This document shows, piece after piece, positions 51,890 to 60,624 of a DNA stretch of 64,000 nt. The notes under the pieces were generated by a model, which searched no databases, was not told the origin of the DNA, and was given only the letters and a program-made list of their open reading frames with translations. The DNA is taken from NCBI GenBank assembly GCA_964525935.1, contig CAZGJZ010000004.1:456872-520871 (forward strand), written 5' to 3'. Both the position numbers and the translations under genes were made by a program. Position 1 is the stretch's first letter, and each line of letters begins with the position of its first letter. The stretch is from UBA2377 sp964525935. Lineage in GTDB: Bacteria > Verrucomicrobiota > Verrucomicrobiia > Opitutales > Opitutaceae.

Positions 51890-52489
51890 ATGTCCATCTC
51901 GCTCGTTGCCGGTCTCGGCAATCCGGGCCGCGAATACGAAGCCACCCGCCACAATCTTGGCTGGGTGGTCATCGACGCGTTTGCCCGCCAGCTTAATCTG
52001 GCGTGGAAAATCCAAATGCAGTTCGAGGCGCAGGTTGCCCGCTGGGATCGCCCCGGCCGGCCGACCTGCTACTTCGCCAAGCCGCTGACGTTCATGAACG
52101 AAAGCGGTCGGGCGGTCGGAGCGTTGGCCCGCTACTATAAAGTGGCTCCCGCGGCCGTCGCAGTCCTCTACGACGACTTTAACATCGACCTCGGTCTGGT
52201 TAAGGTCACCACGAGCGGCAGTGCCGGCGGTCACAACGGTGTGGCCAGCCTCTTGGAGCACCTTGGCGACGGGTTTGCCCGCTACCGCCTCGGAATCGGC
52301 CCCAAACAGCCGGCGCAAATGGACATCAAGGACTTCGTGCTAGGAAAATTTACGACCACTCAACTCAACTTAATCGAACAGACCCTCCCAAATTACATCA
52401 CCGGCCTCGACCTGCTCCTCGCGAGCGGGCCTGCCCAGGCCATGAACACCCTCAATCGCAGAGCCAAAAATGAACCCGACCAAACGTAA
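51890..52489 (+). CDS. pth: Peptidyl-tRNA hydrolase, 199 aa
   Basis: Releases tRNA from prematurely dropped peptidyl-tRNA. Motifs: VAGLGNPGREYEATRHNLGW with catalytic His, KPLTFMNESGRAVG, and LYDDFNIDLGLVKV-TSGSAGGHNG with the catalytic Asp. Full length. Its last 20 bp overlap rpsF, suggesting coupled translation. Confidence 0.95.
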   Translation: MSISLVAGLGNPGREYEATRHNLGWVVIDAFARQLNLAWKIQMQFEAQVARWDRPGRPTCYFAKPLTFMNESGRAVGALARYYKVAPAAVAVLYDDFNIDLGLVKVTTSGSAGGHNGVASLLEHLGDGFARYRLGIGPKQPAQMDIKDFVLGKFTTTQLNLIEQTLPNYITGLDLLLASGPAQAMNTLNRRAKNEPDQT

Positions 52490-52766
52490 CTACCGCGCGA
52501 CTTTCATCCTCGATAATCGCGGCAAGGAAGACTCCATCGAACAGATCATCGAAGGCGTGAAGAAGGAAATCGCCGGCCTCCAGGGCGAAGTTTCCGCCGT
52601 CGAAAACGTTGGCAAGCGTGACTTCGCCCGCGTGACCGATCCGAAGCACACCGGCGCGACCTACGTGCACGTCTCCTTCAGCGCCCCGGCCACCGGCCCC
52701 GCCCAGCTCAAGGAAAAGCTGCGCCTCAACAACAGCGTTTACCGCACCTTCGTCGAGTCGGTCTAA
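52470..52766 (+). CDS. rpsF: 30S ribosomal protein S6, 98 aa
   Basis: Ribosomal platform protein. NYRATFILDNRGKEDSIEQIIEGVKKEI and KRDFARVTDPKHTGATYVHVSF follow the S6 fold. Overlaps pth by 20 bp and precedes ssb by 25 bp. rpsR (S18), its usual partner gene, is not between ssb and rplI. Confidence 0.92.
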   Translation: MNPTKRNYRATFILDNRGKEDSIEQIIEGVKKEIAGLQGEVSAVENVGKRDFARVTDPKHTGATYVHVSFSAPATGPAQLKEKLRLNNSVYRTFVESV

Positions 52767-52791
52767 CCGTCCCGCCGGGTGCCTCGCTCCC

Positions 52792-53274
52792 ATGGCCAAC
52801 TTCAACAAAGTCTATCTCATCGGCAACCTCACGCGCGACCCCGAATTGCGGGTCACGCCGAAGGGCACGGCCATCTGCCAGTTCGGCCTCGCGGTCAACC
52901 GGCAGTTCAAGGACGAGTCCGGCGCGATGCGCGATGAGACGACTTTTGTCGATATCGAGGCCTGGGGCAAACAGGGCGAGACCATCGGTAAATATTGCAC
53001 CAAGGGCCGGCCGCTTTTCGTCGAAGGCCGCCTGAAGTTTGACCAGTGGGAAGACAAGACCAGCGGTCAAAAGCGCAGCAAACTCAAGGTCGTCCTTGAA
53101 GGCTTTCAGTTTCTCGGCAGCCGCGAAGGCGGTCCTGCCGGCGGCGGTCCCGGTGGTGGCGGCGAAGATGCCGACCAGAGCCCCGAACGCCACTCGCCGC
53201 CGCCCCGCGCCGCCAGTCCCGGTCGTCCGGCGGCGGCTGCGCAGGAAAGCGCCGACGAAGATGTCCCGTTTTGA
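52792..53274 (+). CDS. ssb: Single-stranded DNA-binding protein, 160 aa
   Basis: OB-fold domain (1-110: NKVYLIGNLTRDPELRVTPKG, FVDIEAWGKQGETIGKYCTKGRPLFVEGRLKFDQWED), a Gly/Pro-rich linker, and the acidic tip DEDVPF that recruits partner proteins. Works in replication and repair; sits between rpsF and rplI. Confidence 0.95.
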   Translation: MANFNKVYLIGNLTRDPELRVTPKGTAICQFGLAVNRQFKDESGAMRDETTFVDIEAWGKQGETIGKYCTKGRPLFVEGRLKFDQWEDKTSGQKRSKLKVVLEGFQFLGSREGGPAGGGPGGGGEDADQSPERHSPPPRAASPGRPAAAAQESADEDVPF

Positions 53275-53338
53275 GGTCTTTTATTTTAACCAACACCACG
53301 TCCGATCCTTTAATCCGAACACTTAAACCAGTCCTCCC

Positions 53339-53824
53339 ATGGCATACAGCGAAGTCCTCCTAGTCAAACCCGTCGACGGTCTCGGCGGCGAAGGCGATCA
53401 AGTCAAAGTCCGCGCCGGTTACGCGCGCAATTTCCTCCTCCCCCGCAGCATCGCGGTGCCGGTCACCACGGCCAACCGCAAGCAGGTTGAGGCGCTCAAG
53501 AAGCGTCGCGCCGTGCGCGAAGCCCAGGAGCTCACCGGGGCGCAAGAGCTCGCCAAGAAGCTCGAGAAGGTCTCGCTCGCATTCGCCGTGAAGACGGGCG
53601 AGGGCGGCAAGATGTTCGGTGCCATCACGGCGTCCGACATCCACGAGAAGATCGTCGCCGGTGGCGTCGAACTCGAGAAGAAGCGCATCCACCTGCACAC
53701 GCCGGTGAAGACCCTCGGCAAGCACACCGTGAAGGTGAAGCTCCACTCGGAAGTCACCGTCGAACTCAACTTCGACGTCGTCTCGGAAAACCCGATCGAC
53801 GCTCCCGCCGAGGAGAAGAAGTAA
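53339..53824 (+). CDS. rplI: 50S ribosomal protein L9, 161 aa
   Basis: N-terminal 23S rRNA-binding domain with EVLLVKPVDGLGGEGDQVKVRAGYARNFLLPR, a long connecting helix, and the C-terminal domain (GKMFGAITASDIHEKI, HTVKVKLHSEVTVELNFDVV). Slightly longer than the usual ~150 by an acidic/Lys tail. Followed by a strong terminator. Confidence 0.95.
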   Translation: MAYSEVLLVKPVDGLGGEGDQVKVRAGYARNFLLPRSIAVPVTTANRKQVEALKKRRAVREAQELTGAQELAKKLEKVSLAFAVKTGEGGKMFGAITASDIHEKIVAGGVELEKKRIHLHTPVKTLGKHTVKVKLHSEVTVELNFDVVSENPIDAPAEEKK

Positions 53825-53846
53825 GCCTCTCCCTCCGTTTTAAACG

Positions 53847-53880
53847 CAGGCCGCGTCACCCGACGCGGCCTGTGTTTTTT
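53847..53880 (+). terminator. Intrinsic terminator after rplI
   Basis: 11-bp stem CAGGCCGCGTC/GACGCGGCCTG with loop ACCC (53847-53872), then TGTTTTTT. Separates the ribosomal block from dnaB. Confidence 0.9.
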
Positions 53881-53951
53881 ATGGCGGTAAGTTGTGTAAA
53901 ACCAGATGTTGCGACGCGACTGATCAGCGCCCCTGATTCGCCCGCTGCTCC

Positions 53952-55361
53952 ATGGCTGAAAACGACGAAACACCTTCCCGGCGACCGCGAGCCATCGCCG
54001 AGGCGCCTGCGCCCACGACGATGCTCGGCCGCGAGCTGCCGCACAGCCTCGATGCCGAGGAATACCTGCTCGCGTGCTGCTTCATCGATGGCACCGACAC
54101 GGTGGCGCGTTGCCTGGAGGACAAGCTCACCGCCCGCGCGTTTTTTGCGCCCGCCAATCAGACGATTTACGACAAGCTGCTGGATCTCTATTCGCGCAAC
54201 CTGCCGATCGACATCGCCATCGTCGCCGAGGAGCTGAAGGCCGCCGGCCAGCTCGAACAGGTGGGGGGCTACGCTTATCTGGCACAGGTCAGCTCGCGTA
54301 TTCCGACGACGGCGCAGGTCACCTATTTTATCGAACGCGTGCGCGACCTGTATGTGTTGCGCGAGATCATCCGCGCCGCGGGCGGGATTTTGGAGCGGTC
54401 GTTCCAGCTCGACGGCGGTAGCGTCGAGGAGTTTGTCGACCAGGTGGAGAAGGACATGTTTGCCGTCACCCAGAACCGGGTGGACGACTCCGCCCAGCAC
54501 ATGAAGACGCCGATCACGGAGGCCTTCAAGGTGATCGACAAAATGTTGCACCACCGTGGCGAGCTCACGGGCGTTTCCTCGGGCTTTAAGGATCTCGATC
54601 AACTGACGTTCGGCTTTCAGCGGCAGGAAATGATCATTCTCGCGGCGCGCCCTTCGATGGGCAAAACCTCGTTTGCGCTTAATATCGCCGAGGCGGCCGC
54701 CATGCCGAAGCGCGGCGCGGCGGCGCCGGTGTTGTTCTTTTCGCTCGAAATGAGTGCGTCCCAGCTGGCGTTGCGTATGCTCTGCTCACGTGCACGCGTG
54801 AACATGAAGCTGCTCCGCGAAGGCTTCGTGAAACAGAACGGCGAGGAGATGCGCTCGCTCGTGACCGCGGCGGACGAATTTTCAAAGGCACCGATCTTCA
54901 TCGATGATTCTAGTGCGCTGACCATCATGCAGTTGCGGGCCAAGGCCCGGCGTATCCACGCGCGACATAATCTCGGTTTCATTGTAGTCGATTACTTGCA
55001 ATTGCTCAGCCCGACCGATGCCAAGGTCGCCCGCGAACAGCAGGTGGCGGAGGCCTCACGCGGATTAAAAGCACTGGCGAAGGAACTGAATGTTCCGGTT
55101 CTTGTATTAAGTCAGCTCAACCGTGCTTCCGAAAAAGAGAATCGCACCCCGAAACTCGCGGATTTGCGCGAATCTGGATCAATCGAACAAGATGCTGACG
55201 TTGTTTTAATGCTCGCCCGACCCAAAGATGCCGACGAAAAATTCCAAGTTGCCGCCGACTCCGCCGAGTTAATCGTTGCCAAGCAACGAAACGGACCGGT
55301 AGGAGAACTGAAACTCACTTTCCTTAGAGACATCACCCGCTTTGAAAACTTCACCCAGTAA
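53952..55361 (+). CDS. dnaB: Replicative DNA helicase DnaB, 469 aa
   Basis: Hexameric helicase at the replication fork. N-terminal domain ~30-130 (GRELPHSLDAEEYLLACCFID), linker, then RecA-like motor with Walker A ARPSMGKTSFALNIA (~230-245), Walker B GFIVVDYLQLLSP and the RESGSIEQDADVVLMLARP region. No intein. Its 3' end overlaps the bamA start by 20 bp. Confidence 0.95.
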   Translation: MAENDETPSRRPRAIAEAPAPTTMLGRELPHSLDAEEYLLACCFIDGTDTVARCLEDKLTARAFFAPANQTIYDKLLDLYSRNLPIDIAIVAEELKAAGQLEQVGGYAYLAQVSSRIPTTAQVTYFIERVRDLYVLREIIRAAGGILERSFQLDGGSVEEFVDQVEKDMFAVTQNRVDDSAQHMKTPITEAFKVIDKMLHHRGELTGVSSGFKDLDQLTFGFQRQEMIILAARPSMGKTSFALNIAEAAAMPKRGAAAPVLFFSLEMSASQLALRMLCSRARVNMKLLREGFVKQNGEEMRSLVTAADEFSKAPIFIDDSSALTIMQLRAKARRIHARHNLGFIVVDYLQLLSPTDAKVAREQQVAEASRGLKALAKELNVPVLVLSQLNRASEKENRTPKLADLRESGSIEQDADVVLMLARPKDADEKFQVAADSAELIVAKQRNGPVGELKLTFLRDITRFENFTQ

Positions 55362-57714
55362 CCCTCTTAGCAGGGTCACCTGTTATCTATTCGTCTTTTT
55401 GCTCTTACTAGCTGCGGGCGGGAGGTATGCGACAGCCCAAGTGGCGGCGATTGAGCCATCTGCGCGGCAACAAACGGCCTACAAGGTCGGCACGGTCACG
55501 ATCAAGTTTATCGGCACCGCGATCGTCAGCGAAGACGTCGTGCGGGCCAACATTCAAGTGCGCGAAGGTGCCGACATGGATGGCTCCCTGATCGACCGCG
55601 ATATCCGGGCGCTGTATCGCACGGGCCTTTTCGAACTCATTGAGATCAAGCAGGACGTCACGGCGGACAACACGGTCAACATCGTGTTTGAAGTCACGCC
55701 CAAGTTTCGCGTTTTGGCCATCCGCTATGAGGGCAACGCCAAGGTCAAATCGAAGCGCCTTGAAAAGGAGATCAAGACCAAGCCAAACACCGCGCTCGAT
55801 GAGCGCCAGGTGAAGGAAGACTCCGAAAAGATCCGCGAGTATTACCAGAAGATCGGCTACAATCAGGTCTCGATCAACTACGCCATCGAGCGCGACCGCG
55901 CGACGGGCTTTGGCACGGTGGTTTTCAAAATCAAGGAAGGCGCCAAGGTTAAGATTTCCAAGATCGCGTTCGTGGGGAATGCCGGGGTCAAGGCCAGTTC
56001 CCTCCGCAAGGAGATGGAGACCCGCAAGTGGTGGTTCATGTCCTGGCTGACCGACAGCGGCCGTTTTAAGGATGACAAGTTCGACGACGACCTCGACAAG
56101 CTGCGCGACTACTATCGCGAACAAGGCTACCTCGACGTCGATATTCCGCAGGATCAGATCACGTTCGATTACCCTTCGTCCGGCAAGCTCCTCATCACAA
56201 TCCATGTTAACGAAGGCCGGCGCTACCGGATTGGCGACATTACGGTCACGGGCAGCAAGATTCATGAAGCCGGTCTCTTGAAGCGCGTCCTCCGCCAGAA
56301 GAGCGGCATGGTTTTTGCCCCATCGAAACTCGACAAGGATGTTGAACGCTTGGAGGACTTTTACGGTTCGTCCGGTTATCTCGAACCCGACACCCGCGTG
56401 CGCTTGCTCCGCAAGCCCAACGTCGCAACCGGTAACATCGATCTCGAGTATCAGGTGACCGAAGGTGAAAAATATAACGTCGAATCCATCGTCATCGAAG
56501 GCAACGACAAGAGTAAGAGCATCGTGATCCTGCGCGAACTCGTGCTCGGTCCCGGCGAAGTCTTCGACACCGTGCGGATGAAGATCAGCAAGCTCACCCT
56601 GGATAACACCCGTTTCTTCGACGACGTGAATCTTTCCCCGCAGGAGACAAACATCCCCGGCCGGCGCAACCTGCGGGTTGCCGTCCGCGAGGCGCGCACC
56701 GGTAATCTCACCTTTGGCGCGGGATTCAGCTCGGTGGAAAAGGCCACAATATTCGCCGAACTGAGCCAGTCTAACTTCGACTTGTTCAACCGCCGCTCGC
56801 TCTTCCAAGGTGATGGCCAGAAATTCCGCCTGCGTCTGCAGCTCGGTTCATTGTCCAGCGAGGCGATCCTGACCTTTGAAGAACCGTGGCTCTTTGAGCG
56901 CCGCCTGGCGCTCGGCTTCAGCCTCTACCGCCAGTCCTCGGACTATAACAGCGATTATTACAGCCAGATTTCGACAGGCTTTGAAGTCTATCTCCGCAAG
57001 CGTCTCTTCGAGCTGGTGGAAGGCAAGCTGTCCTACAATTTTGAGCTCGTTGGGATTACCGATGTTGATCCCAACTACGCATCGCTGGTGAGCGCGTCAG
57101 ACAGCTCCATCTCCAAGGTCGGTTTCCAACTCTTGCGCGACACGCGCGACAAGATCATCAACACCACTTCGGGTAACCGTGTGGAACTTGATACGGAAAT
57201 CGCCGGCGGTGCGCTGGGTGGCGATTTCGATTACTACAAATTGGAGTTCAAGGGCGCGCAGTTTTATCCGCTGTTTGATTTTCAAAGCCAGGTTTTCTCC
57301 GTGCTGGCGCGCACCGGCGTGATGCAGGAATACGGCCGTAGCAGCGATGTGCCCTATTATTATAAATTCTTCCTCGGCGGTCCCTATTCCTTGCGTGGCT
57401 TCGAGTATAACGGGATCAGCCCGCGTAACTCCGACGGCTACTTGGAGGGCGGTAAAACCTACGCCATGCTGAGCTTGGAATACTCGGCGGATATCGTCAG
57501 CCCAATCCGCTTCGCTATTTTCTACGACGCGGGCTTTGTGAATTCGAAGTCTTACGACTTCAATCCGGCCGACTTTCACGATAATTTCGGCGTGGGTATC
57601 AGCCTGTTCGTCGCTGGCGCGCCACTGCGCTTGGATTACGGTGTGCCGCTCACTGGAGATTCGCGCAACAAATCCGGTAATCAGTTCAACTTTTCCTTTG
57701 GCACCCGCTTCTGA
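55342..57714 (+). CDS. bamA: Outer-membrane protein assembly factor BamA, 790 aa
   Basis: Central component of the beta-barrel assembly machine. Signal sequence (VTCYLFVFLLLLAAGGRYATAQ), five POTRA domains (~45-400, e.g. VGTVTIKFIGTAIVSEDVVRAN and VESIVIEGNDKSKSIVILRE), then a 16-strand Omp85 barrel with the lid motif FFLGGPYSLRGFEYNGISPR and ending in FSFGTRF (terminal aromatic). Start is TTG 55342; it is the only nearby start giving a full signal peptide, and it lies within dnaB, so expression is probably tied to dnaB translation. Confidence 0.94.
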   Translation: MKTSPSNPLSRVTCYLFVFLLLLAAGGRYATAQVAAIEPSARQQTAYKVGTVTIKFIGTAIVSEDVVRANIQVREGADMDGSLIDRDIRALYRTGLFELIEIKQDVTADNTVNIVFEVTPKFRVLAIRYEGNAKVKSKRLEKEIKTKPNTALDERQVKEDSEKIREYYQKIGYNQVSINYAIERDRATGFGTVVFKIKEGAKVKISKIAFVGNAGVKASSLRKEMETRKWWFMSWLTDSGRFKDDKFDDDLDKLRDYYREQGYLDVDIPQDQITFDYPSSGKLLITIHVNEGRRYRIGDITVTGSKIHEAGLLKRVLRQKSGMVFAPSKLDKDVERLEDFYGSSGYLEPDTRVRLLRKPNVATGNIDLEYQVTEGEKYNVESIVIEGNDKSKSIVILRELVLGPGEVFDTVRMKISKLTLDNTRFFDDVNLSPQETNIPGRRNLRVAVREARTGNLTFGAGFSSVEKATIFAELSQSNFDLFNRRSLFQGDGQKFRLRLQLGSLSSEAILTFEEPWLFERRLALGFSLYRQSSDYNSDYYSQISTGFEVYLRKRLFELVEGKLSYNFELVGITDVDPNYASLVSASDSSISKVGFQLLRDTRDKIINTTSGNRVELDTEIAGGALGGDFDYYKLEFKGAQFYPLFDFQSQVFSVLARTGVMQEYGRSSDVPYYYKFFLGGPYSLRGFEYNGISPRNSDGYLEGGKTYAMLSLEYSADIVSPIRFAIFYDAGFVNSKSYDFNPADFHDNFGVGISLFVAGAPLRLDYGVPLTGDSRNKSGNQFNFSFGTRF

Positions 57715-57755
57715 TTCGTTTCTGCTGTAACGCTTACTTTTAAATATATCACCCA

Positions 57756-58433
57756 ATGAACAAAACCGTTAAATCCCTGCTTGTCCTGGCCGCTTTCGGC
57801 GTTTCCGCGCTGCTTGGTCAGGCCCAGACTACCAAGATCCTCGTTGTTGACATGGCCAAGCTGCTCGACGGCCACTACAAGACGCAGGAGCAAAATGAAA
57901 AGCTCCGCGGCGACGGCACGAAGGCTCAGGAAGAGCTCGACCGGTTGAACAAGGAAGGCAACGCCCTCGTCGAGCAATACAAGGAGCTTGTCGACCAGTC
58001 CAACAACCCGGCGTCCACCGCCGAGGCCAAGGCCAAGGTTCAGGCCGATGCGCAGAAGAAGATGGAAGAAATCCAGCGCAAGACCAACGAAGTCCGTTCC
58101 TTTGAGCAGAACACGCAGCGTTCCCTCCAGGGCCGTATCCGCACTTTCCGTGACCTGATGTTCGAAGAAATCGGCAAGATCGCGACCGATCTCGCCAAGC
58201 GCAAGGGTGCCAGCCTGCTGCTCGACAAGTCGGGTCCTTCGCTCCTCGGCATTCCCAGCGTGATCTTCGCTGATAGCACGCTTGATATCACCGATGAGGT
58301 GCTGAAGGAGATCAATAAGGACCGCCCCGCGACGGCTACTGCCGCTCCGGCTGCGCCTGCGGCGGCTCCGTCCGCCACCACGCCGCCTGCGAGCAGCGGT
58401 GATGCTCCGACGATCAAGATTCCCGGCCGCTAA
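57756..58433 (+). CDS. OmpH/Skp-family periplasmic chaperone, 225 aa
   Basis: Signal peptide (SLLVLAAFGVSALLGQAQ), then a long coiled-coil hairpin (KTQEQNEKLRGDGTKAQEELDRLNKEG ... FEQNTQRSLQGRIRTFRDLMFEEI) characteristic of Skp, which holds unfolded outer-membrane proteins for BamA. The C-terminal ~40 residues (ATATAAPAAPAAAPSATTPP) are a Pro/Ala tail not found in E. coli Skp. 41 bp after bamA; followed by a terminator. Confidence 0.88.
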   Translation: MNKTVKSLLVLAAFGVSALLGQAQTTKILVVDMAKLLDGHYKTQEQNEKLRGDGTKAQEELDRLNKEGNALVEQYKELVDQSNNPASTAEAKAKVQADAQKKMEEIQRKTNEVRSFEQNTQRSLQGRIRTFRDLMFEEIGKIATDLAKRKGASLLLDKSGPSLLGIPSVIFADSTLDITDEVLKEINKDRPATATAAPAAPAAAPSATTPPASSGDAPTIKIPGR

Positions 58434-58458
58434 TCTGGAATTTATAGGTCCCATTTCA

Positions 58459-58486
58459 AAACCCGCCGGCACGCCGGCGGGTTTTT
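58459..58486 (+). terminator. Intrinsic terminator after the OmpH/Skp gene
   Basis: AAACCCGCCGG/CCGGCGGGTTT stem with loop CACG, running into TTTTTGCTTT. Confidence 0.88.
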
Positions 58487-58531
58487 GCTTTCAGGCATTG
58501 CGCCTCCAGGCATTTCTTTCAGGCTCAAATT

Positions 58532-59575
58532 ATGCAGGTATCCTTTACCGCCGCCGAAATCACCGCGCTAGTGCAGCCCAAGGGAAGCCGTGGGGCTACC
58601 GCGGAGAGCATCACCGGCATCGCTGCACTGGCCACGGCAGGGAAGGGGGAGCTTTCGTTTTTGGGTAATCCAAAGTATCGCAGCGAAGTCGCCGCATCGG
58701 AAGCTTCCGTTATTCTTTTGCCGCCGGATTATGAAGGCGCCCCCAAGCCGGGACAGCTGTTCTTGGTGGTCGATCAACCTTCGGTCGCTTTAGCCCGGAT
58801 TTGCGGTCGCATTGAGCAATTGCTCTGGCCGAAGCCCGCACCGGGCGTTCACCCGACGGCCTTTGTCGATCCTTCGGCCAAAGTGGCGGCGAGTGCCACC
58901 GTCGGCCCGTTGTGTGTGATCGAGGCGGATGCCGTCGTGGGGGAAGCCTCTCACCTGCAAGCGCAAGTTTTCGTCGGCCGGGCGGCCCGGATCGGCGCGC
59001 AATGCTGGCTGATGCCGGGCGTGGTGCTTGAAGCGGAATGCGTGCTTCAAAACCGCGTGCGCCTACAGCCGGGCGTCGTGGTCGGCTCCGATGGTTTTGG
59101 CTACGAATTCGTCAAAGGCCGGCATGAAAAAGTGCCGCAAGTCGGCGTCGTAGTCATCGAGGATGACGTGGAGATTGGCGCCAACACGACATTGGACCGC
59201 GCGCGCTTCAGCCGCACGGTGATCGGCGAGGGGACCAAAATCGACAACCTCGTGCAGATCGCGCACAACGTCATCATCGGCAAACACTGCATTCTCTGCG
59301 CACAGGTCGGCATTTCTGGCAGCACAACACTGGAAGACTATGTGGTGCTAGGCGGCCAGGCCGGCGTCGCCGGTCACCTGACCATTGGCAAAGGAGCCAA
59401 ATCGGGAGGCGGTGCGGCCATCACGTCCAGTGTTGATGCCGGGATTTTTGTGAATGGCTCACCGGCGCGGGCCTACATGCTCGAACGTCGCCTGCAGGTT
59501 TTGTATCAGCGTCTGCCTGATCTTTTCAAACGGGTCGCGGAGTTGGAGGAACAGGTAAAATTGTCTTCCGCCTGA
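58532..59575 (+). CDS. lpxD: UDP-3-O-acylglucosamine N-acyltransferase LpxD, 347 aa
   Basis: Third step of lipid A synthesis. An N-terminal uridine-binding domain (ESITGIAALATAGKGELSFLGNPKY) precedes a left-handed beta-helix of hexapeptide repeats (GVHPTAFVDPSAKVAASATVG), with catalytic His in NLVQIAHNVIIGKHC. The C-terminal helix ends RVAELEEQVKL. Its presence confirms an LPS-type outer membrane. Sits after bamA-skp as in many diderms. Confidence 0.94.
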   Translation: MQVSFTAAEITALVQPKGSRGATAESITGIAALATAGKGELSFLGNPKYRSEVAASEASVILLPPDYEGAPKPGQLFLVVDQPSVALARICGRIEQLLWPKPAPGVHPTAFVDPSAKVAASATVGPLCVIEADAVVGEASHLQAQVFVGRAARIGAQCWLMPGVVLEAECVLQNRVRLQPGVVVGSDGFGYEFVKGRHEKVPQVGVVVIEDDVEIGANTTLDRARFSRTVIGEGTKIDNLVQIAHNVIIGKHCILCAQVGISGSTTLEDYVVLGGQAGVAGHLTIGKGAKSGGGAAITSSVDAGIFVNGSPARAYMLERRLQVLYQRLPDLFKRVAELEEQVKLSSA

Positions 59576-59602
59576 ACAAGCCGGTCGCAAAGATACGCGG
59601 CC

Positions 59603-60553
59603 ATGAGCGAGTCGCGGCTTAAAATCCTCTCCGGTAACTCAAATCGTCCTCTCGCCGAGGAGATTTGCAAATCCATCGGGATGCCCCTCGGTGAGGCGAC
59701 CGTCACAAGCTTCCCGGACGGGGAATCGTTCGTGAAGATCAATGAAAACATTCGCGGTCAGGATGTCTTCATCATCCAGTCCACCTGTCCGCCGACGAAC
59801 CATCACTTGATGGAGCTGTTGATCATGATTGATGCCGCGCGACGCGCCTCGGCACAGCGGATCACCGCGGTGCTGCCGTTTTACGGCTACGCCCGGCAGG
59901 ATCGCAAGGATCAGCCGCGCGTGCCGATCACCGCGAAACTCGTCGCCAATCTCCTGGTCGCGGCCGGAGCGACCCGCATCCTGACGATGGATCTGCACAG
60001 CCAGCAGATTCAGGGTTTTTTCGATATCCCCGTTGATCATCTCTACGCATCGCCGGTGTTTTTCGAGCACCTTGCCAAACGCAAGAGTGCGAATCCCCTC
60101 GTGGTTTGTTCGCCCGACGTCGGTGGCATGAAGATGGCGGCGGCTTATGCCGACACGATGGGCGCAGCGCTCGCCTTCGTGGCCAAGAAGCGTAAAAACG
60201 CCACCACGGTCGAAGCCATGAGCGTGGTCGGCGACGTGGCGGGCTGCGACGTTTTGCTCGTGGATGACATCACCGAGACGGCTGGCACCTTGACCGCCGC
60301 GGCTAAAATCCTCCGTGACCACGGCGCAGTGAGTGTGAGCGCGGCCGTCAGTCACTGCATTCTCAACGATGTTGCTGTGGAGCGGCTCAAAAGCGGCCTC
60401 ATCGACGAGCTGATCACGACGAATTCGACGCCGGTGACCACGCATGGGCTGCCGATCACGGTCCTGAGCATCGCCAAGCTGTTGGGTCAGGCCATCGTGC
60501 GCATCACCAGCAACGAGAGCGTCACGGGTTTGTTTAAGATTAAAGGCTTCTGA
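59603..60553 (+). CDS. prs: Ribose-phosphate pyrophosphokinase, 316 aa
   Basis: Makes PRPP from ribose 5-phosphate and ATP for nucleotide, His and Trp synthesis. FPDGESFVKINENIRGQDVFIIQST, the flexible loop PFYGYARQDRKDQPR, MDLHSQQIQGFFDIPVD and the PRPP-binding loop LLVDDITETAGTLTAA are all present. 27 bp after lpxD. pyrE, a PRPP user, lies 1.6 kb downstream. Confidence 0.95.
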   Translation: MSESRLKILSGNSNRPLAEEICKSIGMPLGEATVTSFPDGESFVKINENIRGQDVFIIQSTCPPTNHHLMELLIMIDAARRASAQRITAVLPFYGYARQDRKDQPRVPITAKLVANLLVAAGATRILTMDLHSQQIQGFFDIPVDHLYASPVFFEHLAKRKSANPLVVCSPDVGGMKMAAAYADTMGAALAFVAKKRKNATTVEAMSVVGDVAGCDVLLVDDITETAGTLTAAAKILRDHGAVSVSAAVSHCILNDVAVERLKSGLIDELITTNSTPVTTHGLPITVLSIAKLLGQAIVRITSNESVTGLFKIKGF

Positions 60554-60624
60554 CAATCGGCTGGCGCTTTGGTTTGTTTGACCGTGGAACCTTTTCGAGT
60601 GAATTTCTGTCTTCTACGCACCCT

